Positions 63,941 to 64,000 of a DNA stretch of 64,000 nt are shown piece after piece. Under the pieces are notes generated by a model that was given only the letters and a program-made list of their open reading frames with translations, was not told the origin of the DNA and did no database searches. The stretch lies in contig JACDOD010000003.1 of assembly GCA_017656265.1 (NCBI GenBank), positions 186,001-250,000 on the forward strand, in the 5' to 3' direction. Source of the stretch: Bacillaceae bacterium (GTDB lineage Bacteria; Bacillota; Bacilli; Bacillales; Alkalibacillaceae). Each line of letters opens with the position of its first letter. The stretch's first letter is position 1. The position numbers were made by a program, and so were the translations under genes.

Positions 63941-64000
63941 CTGGGCTAGCTGGATTCGAACCAGCGAATCACGGGACCAAAACCCGTTGCCTTACCGCTT
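63941..64000 (-). tRNA. tRNA-Gln (TTG), cut off by the window edge
   Basis: On the minus strand the acceptor 3' end TAGCCCA, T-arm GGTTCGAATCC and the anticodon loop TTTTGGT (anticodon TTG) are visible. The 5' end lies beyond 64000. CCA is not encoded. Confidence 0.92.

Overview
The window is about 64 kb of chromosome from a low-to-mid GC, endospore-forming member of the Bacillaceae. Gene order follows the Bacillus subtilis rpsU-dnaG-sigA-to-comG neighbourhood very closely. The sporulation genes yqfC, yqfD and a SpoVAF/GerA protein, strong AGGAGG ribosome binding sites with frequent TTG/GTG starts, and TTGACA-17-TATAAT promoters all fit. I cannot name the species from the sequence alone.

Layout. 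1-16.7 kb is housekeeping: rpsU-yqeY; the membrane-microdomain set yqeZ-floA-yqfB; yqfC-yqfD-phoH-pgpH-ybeY-dgkA; era-yqzL-recO; ccpN-ppsR; and the macromolecular synthesis set yqxD-dnaG-sigA. The glyQS genes that sit between recO and ccpN in B. subtilis are absent, and pgpH carries a frameshift. 16.7-19.7 kb holds a membrane protein, cytochrome c550, trmK and yqfO. 19.7-25.7 kb is an accessory insertion between yqfO and ispH: a TetR-regulated ABC-2 exporter, an ArsR/DUF2087 regulator with an MFS exporter, and a 52-bp palindromic tandem repeat. 25.7-38 kb holds ispH, cshB, nfo, yqfT, a lytic transglycosylase-like protein, ispG, an NfeD protein, a chemotaxis receptor and a Na/Pi cotransporter with PhoP boxes.

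38.1-39.1 kb is a tRNA operon (Asn, Met, His, Ile2, Ser, Phe). The Asn and Phe genes are each preceded by a tRNA-like pseudo-copy, interrupted at exactly the same place (D-arm/anticodon-arm junction) by a related ~80-nt sequence. This is the most unusual structure in the window. 39.4-48.5 kb holds sodA, yqgE, pbpA and the phosphate system pstS-pstC-pstA-pstB-phoU behind four PhoP boxes. 48.7-64 kb follows the yqz/yqg order: yqzC/yqzD-like genes, rpmG, yqgN, yqgO, gluP, a SpoVAF-like germination protein, yqgQ-glcK, an LtaS-type enzyme, yqgU, yqgW, yqgX, a MidA-type methyltransferase, yqgY, a four-cysteine HTH regulator and a truncated tRNA-Gln.

Several dispersed small repeats punctuate gene ends: an ATATCCGAAC hairpin (4 copies, with a compensatory base-pair change), a CCCTTGC/GCAAGGG terminator (5 copies), a GGCTGGGACA-ended element, and two IS200/IS605-type right-end remnants.
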